In this document: positions 49,901 to 58,900 of the stretch, piece by piece | How the letters are laid out: every line of letters begins with the position of its first letter | Position numbering within the stretch: the first letter of the stretch is position 1 | NCBI GenBank assembly: GCA_029582155.1 | Contig: CM055903.1 | Location: forward strand, 44,531,769-44,595,768 | DNA length: 64,000 nucleotides | Reading direction: 5' to 3' | Source: Panopea generosa | Taxonomy: Eukaryota; Mollusca; Bivalvia; Adapedonta; Hiatellidae | Translations under genes and position numbers: made by a program | Notes under the pieces: generated by a model | What the model was told of the DNA's origin: nothing | The model's input: only the letters and a program-made list of their open reading frames with translations | Database searches by the model: none

Positions 49901-52900
49901 GTTTAATTCCATTGGCACATGACTCTTCCTACCACCATGAAATCGAACTGATTTATAAATGAAACTGGAAGAGCTTTGAAACTACAGTAATTACCATTGC
50001 ATGATTCTAGAAAAAAAATGTTTTTAGTTTATACTAATTTTATCATTTTAACTTGATTGATAAGAAAGCTCAAAGCTTATATGAACCGCTCTAGTCCACT
50101 TCCTGGATAGAACCAGTACTTAGTGTTTTTTTAGAGTTATTGTAGACAAGCTGGGGATTGAACCCCCAACCTCTGCCATAAGTGGCCAACACTCTATCCA
50201 CCACACTCTATCTACCATTCTGCTTAAAATGATTGTAAGAAATGCTAAAAAAAAATGTAAGTTATGCTCAAAATTAAATAAAACATATCAAACAAAGAAA
50301 TATCCCTGTAATAATGAAAACTTCTTTAAGTATTGACAAAGTTTGCAGATTTAGGTCAGAAATAAATTTAACATGTTTATCTGCCTTGCATTCATAAATA
50401 TGTTGGAGATACAGAGCTTAATTTTCAATGTGTGAGACTAGCTTCAACTCTACAGTGTAGAAGCCGAGTGCTCCAGCAGACTCATAATCAGAGGGTCATC
50501 AGTTTGATCCTTCGCCATGGCTACGCATGGTGTCCTTGAGAAAGACACTTTATCCACATATGCTTCGTACTGGTTCTACCCAGGAAGATTTTGAGCCTGA
50601 CTCCCATATGTCTAAGTTTTAAGAACTTGTTTTCAAAATCAATGTAAAATAAAAAAAGCTCAAAATCTTCATTGTCAATCATTTTTTGCAGATTTGGCAG
50701 TTCCAGCAAGCAGCGGGCAAGGCTTTTACAGAACTCAAACCGTTGGCTAACTATGAACTCAGGCTCAAGTAAGTTGTAACAGTGCACAGGTGTATCAAGC
50801 AGGGGTCTAGACATCTCTGAGATTACAAAAATTTTAAAATGGCATCATTTTCAGTCGATATCCCTGTTATTTGTGGATGTTTTTGAATGAAAATCATGGA
50901 CACATACACATCTTGTGTTAATTTTTCTTATTTATGACTTGTAAGAATTATCTCCTATTCCGTGACTTTATATTTCTTCAAAAATTTACTTTTTTTAATA
51001 GATGCCTTTACTTTATGTTTCTGTTAATGGGACAAAACAAAAAGAGATCAAAACTATACAATTTGTTGTATTATGTCTCAATACACAAGGATCTCTTAAC
51101 TCAATTAACTTTTGAGTCTAACACCCGTATCTCATATCTCAAATGTTCACAGATTCAATCGCTGTTTTTCAAATGTTTTTTGTTGGTAGTCTGCCAAGCG
51201 TGGTTGGCTCAGTAGGTATCAACCCAGGGGTCGTTAGTTTGAATCTCACCCAGTCACAATCTCCATGATGATTGATACACCACATTATGTCTCATTGTCA
51301 TTTGTCTCTCACCATTGATTCAAGTGGGAAAATTATCAGTTTCTTGCAGAGATGGGTATAATTTTTAAGTACTGGTTAACTTTCCATGATCCAAGGAAAG
51401 AGTGGTTATTTCAACTGATCATCTGTAAGCCCTTGATGGCATAAATGACACTGAATATTCATAAAAACAAACTGTTGTTTGACTGGTTGGCCATTCAGAC
51501 AATCCAAAAAATCCTTACTTTCCTCTTGCATAATAATGCAGTTACACCATAATGCATGCTTCTACACCACCTAACTTCTACAAGTTATTTTGTGATGTAA
51601 GCAATATAAATATAAATTTGTACCAACCAGGACAACTTCTGAATTTTAACAAAGCAATTAAATTTACTCTGTCAAAAAGTATCTACTATTCTGGTTTACA
51701 GGGAGACATTACCAAATGTGGGTGGAAGTTGGGTGAAGCGTGTTGACCTAGATTATAATCTCCAACATCTGTACTGTTGCTCTGATACAGATTTACACGT
51801 GTACGATCTGTCTGGCAAACTGCTGTTCAAGTTTGAAAGGTTTGTTACGCTCATGTTCAAAATTGTATACAAAGGTGATCTTCTCTTTCATGAAATTTTT
51901 CTTAGGTTTTACTTAAATACTTAAAAACTTAACTTAGATTTGACTGGTTATGTAACATTCTTTAAACAATGTTAATAAAACTAACTGCAGATGTTATCAA
52001 TTAGAAAACATACTTTATAGCTACGAATCGCTCTAAATAGTGTTAATGACCTTCCTATCGGACAGCTAAAGCCTACAAATTTGATTGGAATTCCATGCAT
52101 GACCTTTGCTGGATTCCATAATGGTACTTTGACTCCATAAAAAAGCAGAAGTGTCTGGAATTTTGGAGATTTTTTGTAATAAGATAATTTTTATGTTCTA
52201 CAAATTCTTGTATGATACAACATAATAATAAATTATAATACTAGTAACTCATGCTCACTATGATAATAAATCATACAACTGTTAGGAATATTCTGTGAAC
52301 TGTGATATTAAGTATATGCCATTATAACTGATGTTTTCAGGGCTCACACTATGTCCATTACTGGATGTTGTTTTTCTATGTCGGCCAAGGTCCTCATCAC
52401 ATCATCTGTTGACTCGGAAGGTAAGGACAAAGTCATATTCCTATATAACAGCTTTTTATGCCCACCCCCCCCCCTCCAACCCAAATTTTTGGGGAAGCAT
52501 ATAGTAATCGCAGTGTCCATCCGTCCTTCCGTCCGGTACTTTCGTTTCCGGCCTTTATCTTTGTCATGCAGAGATGGATTTTGTTGATACATGGTACAAA
52601 TGATCAACATAACATGATGACGTGTCGCGAGTAAGACTCACACCCGTACCTCAAAGGTCAAGGTCACAATTTGAGTTTGTTTGAATACACTTGGAGTCTG
52701 TGAAATTTCGTGCCTGGCCTATAACTTTGTCATGCATAGATGGATTTTAATGATACTTGCTACAAATGATCAACATAACATGACAACATGTTGTGAGTAA
52801 GACCCACACCCGTAACTCAAAGGTCAAGGTCACTATTTGAGTTTGTTTGACAACACTTCGAGTTTTTGTGAGATTTCGTGTCCGGCCTGTAACTTTGTCA

Positions 52901-55900
52901 TGCATAGATGGCTTTTATAAATACTTGCTACAAATGATCAACATAACATGACAACATGTCACGAGTAAGACCCACACCTGTTCCTCAAAGGGCAAGGTCA
53001 CAATTTGAGTTTGTTTAACAACACTTTGAGTCTGTGAGATTTTGTGTCCGGCCTGTAACTTTGTCATGCAGAGATGGATTTTAATGATACTTGCTACAAT
53101 TGATCAACATAACATTATAACATGTCACGAGTAAGACCCACACCTGTACCTCAAAGGTCAAGGTCACAATTTGAGTTTGACAACACTTTGAGTCTGTATG
53201 AGATTTCGTGTCCGGCCTGCAATTTTGTCATGCATAGATGAATTTTTATAAATACTTGTTATAAATGATCAACATAACATGATTACGTGTTGCACTTAAT
53301 ACCCAAACTCCCACTTCAAAGGACAAAGTCACAATTTAACTTTATTTGACAACACTTTCAGTCATTTTAACATTTCTTGTTTGGTCTGTCATCTATGGAT
53401 GAATTTTAAAAACACTTGGCTCAGCTGATCAACATGACATAATTAAGTGTCGCATGTAAGACCCAGAAACTTTCCTCAAAGGTCAAGGTCCCACTTTCAA
53501 TTTGTTAGATATTGTGTGTCTGGTCTGTGACTTTGCCTTTAACTTGGCTCAATTTATCAAGATGACATGACGACGTGTCATAAGTAAGACCTAGACCCAT
53601 ACCTCAAAGGTCAAGGTCTCAAATTTAGTATGTATGACAACACTTTGAATCTGTTTGAGATTTCAAGTCTGTCCTTTAACTTTATCATACATGGATAGAT
53701 TTTAAAAACACTTGGCTCAATTTATCAACAATTGATCAGTAACTTTGTCTTACATTTAAGGATTTTAAAATAGCTTGACACAAGTGATCAGCATGTCATG
53801 ATGTTTCAGCAGCATTTAACTGTTGAAATACCCAGACCATTACATCAGATGTCAAGGTCAAGGTTACACAAAGGTCAAGGTCATGCCTTAATGTAAAAAA
53901 CATGAAATTGCATGTCTAGTCTGAAAGATCAGTCCATTACTCTTTATATTCATGGGTACATCGCTACCTATTATAACATAATTATATTGTTATTTTTCAA
54001 CGACCATTTAGGGGGCATGCAACACTTACCAGTGACATTGCTTGTTAGAATTAAACTCTTTCCAAAAAGGCTGACCCTTACACTGGATCTAAGGGGAAAT
54101 AACAGCAGCTAGCATACTTATACTTTAGGATATATACTTTCCTATTTGAACAAGATTATACAAAATTATTTTTCCAATTTTGACTTGTTCAGTTAAAAGC
54201 AAATTTATACATGCAAATATTGTTAATTGGTAATTTCAGTGAAGGTTTGGAGCCTGACTGGTGGTCTGGTTCACACATTTAGAGGTCATTCAAGAGCTGT
54301 GACTGGTTTACTGTTACATCCAGAAACTTCATCCATCATCATCACTGCTTCACTGGACGGTTCCATCAGAATGTGGTCCCTGGAGACTATGGATCTCCTC
54401 TACATGTAAGCCTAGGCTTCTGAAAAGTTTGTTTGAATATTAAGCAGCATTTTTATGCCATCGAGAGCTTAAAGACAGTCATTTAACACTTACACAAACC
54501 TTACCACTCTTTCTTTGGATTCTTTTTTTTTTTTTTTTTTTGAATAGGGTTAAACGCCATTTTCAACACATTTTAGGTTATATAATTATGGCATATCCAG
54601 TTTTACTGGTGGAGGAAGACGTCAGACTGAGTACTGAGTGGGTAAAACCACCGTCCTTCCACAAGTAACTGGAAACTTTCTCACATCAAGTTTTTGGAGC
54701 GAGCAGGACTCAAACCTAAGACCTTAGTTGTGAGGGATTAGTGATCTTGAGATGGTGCTTTAGACCACTTGGCAATGGAGGACCCCTCTCTTTGGATTCC
54801 GGAACATTACCCAGTACTCAAGCACACTCATCTCAACAAGTAACTGATAACTTTCACACTTGAATCAGCAGTTAGAGACGAATGAAAGTGGGATTCCCTG
54901 TCATATATCAATAATCATGGAGACTATGGCTGGCCGGATTCAAACTCACAACCACTGGATTGATAGTCAGACACACTACTGACTTAGCTAACGGGGCCCG
55001 GCTCAATTGATGTGTATATAGTGGATAATTCTGTTTTGTAGATATTTTGAGATGAGATGTAAAACGATAAACATACTAGCACATCTTATAATGGTAATGA
55101 CAGTTTTCAAACTGATGGTGAAGTTGCAGGCTTATTGCCTCCTCCTAATGCAACTATGATAAAATCTGATGCTCAGTTATACAAGATGGTTTTATGACAG
55201 CTGGGTTTTCGCCCCACACTGTTACTACATTAATTCCATGAATTTTGCTATAGAATGTAAAAAGTATGCTTGTAAGCTATATACCAGTAACTGTAATGGT
55301 CCTTCATTAATTAGAAATTAATGATAAATTAAAATACAGTCAAACCTGTATAAGCGGCCACCTCTATTAGCAGCCATTTGTTTTAAGCAGCCACATTTAC
55401 TTTTTCCTGTTTATATGCTTTAAGAGCAAATTAACCTGTATAATAAAATAAGCAACAACCTGTCTTAAAAGGCCACTTGCTCCTTCCCTTGGCTGGCTGC
55501 TTAAGACAGGTTTGACTGTATATAGATAAATCAGACAGGTGATGAGTCCCAACATTGACTTATACAATGTATTTCTGATGTGGATAAAGATTTCAGATTT
55601 AAGTTGTTGGTGTCCAGATTTTAGACATATTTTTAAAAAATGCAACATATATTAAAAAAAAACGGTACCTATGTGTGTGTGTGATTTATGACAGTAAGCT
55701 ATTTTAGTACAATTATCTTTTAGAGATTTTTAATTGTAGAAATTTGGTGCATAATACAGATTTTCTATATTTTCAGAGGAGATATATACTGATTATACCG
55801 TTTTTAAAATCCACCCTTGTATTTTTAATAGAAACATGAAATATAAAAAACAATCTATTTCTTTTCTCTCTCCAGGATTGTTGTATCGGCAGACGGGGTG

Positions 55901-58900
55901 ATGTGGATGGGGTTGACAGATGACAAACTTTTGTATATCAGTACATGTAGAAATATCACACTGTGGCACCTCAATAATTTCTGTACTTTCTGGAGCCTGG
56001 CACGTAACCAGGTCTCCCATCTGTCACTAGCCAGCTGTGAAGAAAAAACTACGAGGGTACTGGCTGTGGGTGACGATAGTAGGTAGGTACATGGGTAACT
56101 GTAATGGTTGTGGAGCACATGGTCCAGTGGTAGAGTATCAGACCCAGGATTGGAGTGTTGTGCATTTCATCCTCCACCATGGCTTTGTGTTGTGTCCTTG
56201 AGCAAGACATCTGCATATGTTTAGTACTGGTTCTAGCCAGGAAAATTTTGAGCATGATTTGTCATAGTTGTAAGAACTAGTTTCACAGTCTATGTAAAAT
56301 AAACATGTTTAAAACAGTATTAATGGTTGTTTAACATTGCTTTGACCATTTTTGTCGTGACAGTGTCTTCTTGAGACTGCCTCATTATAGTATTAATGTT
56401 AATCATTTCCCTAGCAACATAAATCAACAGCCCAGTCTAATTTTTAACTAAGTTTTCCGAAATCTGGTTATTAGATTTTATGTATGTCGTTTGGCAGGTG
56501 GGCGTCAAACTGATGGTTTCTGTTCAATAATTTCAATTAGGAATAAGTTATTTGAATGAAACATAGTACATAGGTTATATAGAACATATATCGAGAGGAT
56601 GAAGGTCGCGATTGCATAATGGGATCAAGGTCACTTTTACTAAAAATAGTAAAATGATTTCCGTTCAATAAATTAACATAGGATAGCTTCTTGATTGAAA
56701 CATTACACGTAGGTAGATTATATTGAGATGATGGTTTTAAAAACGATTAACCTATATTCACATGATGGTATGCCTATATAAAAAACTAATTTATACCTAT
56801 ATAAATAAACGTGAATTTAAACATGTATAAACATCAGTGTAGAAATGTTTACCTATATAAACGTGAATTTAAACCAACATAATGTTTATGTTCAGGAACA
56901 TGTATATATTTTCAGTGTTCGTATGTTTACACGCAGTAACCGGAAAAACATCACGACTGTTTTACCTCCCCCTGATATATCGCCCTTACAGAAAGTACTG
57001 AGTGTGTGCTACAGCAGGGAGAAGAATGCAGCTTTCCTTCTCATTACAAACAGAGAAATATGGGTATATACCACAAGGTAGGACATAGCTCTTTTTTAAT
57101 AACAATTTTATTTTATGAAAACATATAACTACTGCAATATTATGTTTCTTTCTGGTTATTTTATGGATTTTTTGTGACAGTCAAGGTCAAACTTCAAAGT
57201 CAAGTTGACCTGAAAAAATGTCATTTATTTAATTATCAGTCATGCAAATTTTCTCAAGCACGAAATGGTCACAAAATTAGCCATCTCAAATATTTTTTTT
57301 ATTTGATCCCATTAACTTTATCTCATTATTAAACAAAAATCAAATGTTTTTTTAGGAAATAAAATATGATTTATTAAAATAGGGAATAATTATGATCATC
57401 ACTATACTACCTTGATAAAGTTTTCTATATCATCTCACATGAATATTGCATAAGAGGTGAAGCCTCAAGTGTAATTAGCTGATTTGACATATCCACGAGA
57501 AAAATATCAATATAATATTTAAAACCAATCTCATTTAAATCATTTCCTCAAGAATGCTTGCTTCTGTTTAAGTTAATTTATTGCTGTGTTTTTAAGAACA
57601 AAATTTACAGCACTTCAAATATCCGCCATTTTGAAGGTTATGCCAACAGCTGTTGAAACGAGTACTCTGATTGGTTGAAATAAAAATAGCTAAAAATAGT
57701 GATATTGGAAATTCAATTTTTTCTAGAAGAATTTAAATAGGTTGTCACCAGATCTTGCATTAGGGAAGATTGTGTACTTTAGTCAGATTGTATTTAAAAC
57801 TATATTGTTTTTGCAGGACTGATCCATCGTGCCGCATTGCTAAGTGGGACGTCCATGATCTACAGATGCCTTATATCAGTGGTGACACATCCAACTTGCC
57901 ACCTGGGTGAGTTTTTAGCTCCACTAGAAGGTGTTTTGTCAGTGTTAATGTCTGTATTGGCATTAGATATCTTCTCAAGATCTTTTTGCAAATTCCTTAT
58001 TTCAGATTTTCAATTAAATATCAGTATATGTAGTTTTTTTGTTTATAGAAATGAAATACCTGAGGTAAGAAATAATGGATCATGCAACAGTCAAATAATA
58101 TAAATTATTCTTTTTAAAATAATCCTTTTTTTATATTCCAGGTCATCTAAGTATAGTATCTTTATTTTATCATATAAATTTATCAGAACAAGGCATAAAC
58201 ATCTTGTATAATTATTTTCAATTTTTTTTATGATTAATAATTATTTTAAATTTATGTAGCATTGGTGGTGGTTGCTGGTAGAGATTGAACAATTTTCCAA
58301 TTTCCCTTCTTTTCATATAGTGTTGTGATCCAACCTCCCAGTCAGTCCATGTCAACTCACCGCGCCACAGAGAACGGACACGGCAATGAAATGATCTCCA
58401 ATTGCTGTAGTTTATGTATTCTCAACTCTACCGCCATGATGTGGACTGATGAAGGACTTTCATGCCCCATAAGGTATGTGCAGTCAAACATGTTTAAAGC
58501 AGTCAGTCAAGGGAATGAGCATAAGTGGCCCTTTAAGACAGGTTGTTGCTTAATACATGTCAATTTGCTCTGAAAGCTTAGAAATTGCAAAAAGCAATTG
58601 TGGCTGTTTAAGACAAGTGACTGCATAATAGAGGGGACAACGTACACAGTTTTGACTTACTTCACGCTTTCAGATCACTTCTAAACCATTTTATATTCTG
58701 AGTTTATCAAGTCATTTGTTTCATTCTTCATACAACCAGGTTGGAACAAGTTAGCCCAGTTGGTAGTGCATGCATCTGACTATCAATCCTGGGTCATGAG
58801 TTTGAAAACCCGTCTAGTTACACTCTCCGTGATGATGTCATTTGTCTCTCACCACTGTTCCAAGCGGGAAAGTTGTCAGTGACTTGCAGAGATAGGGTGT

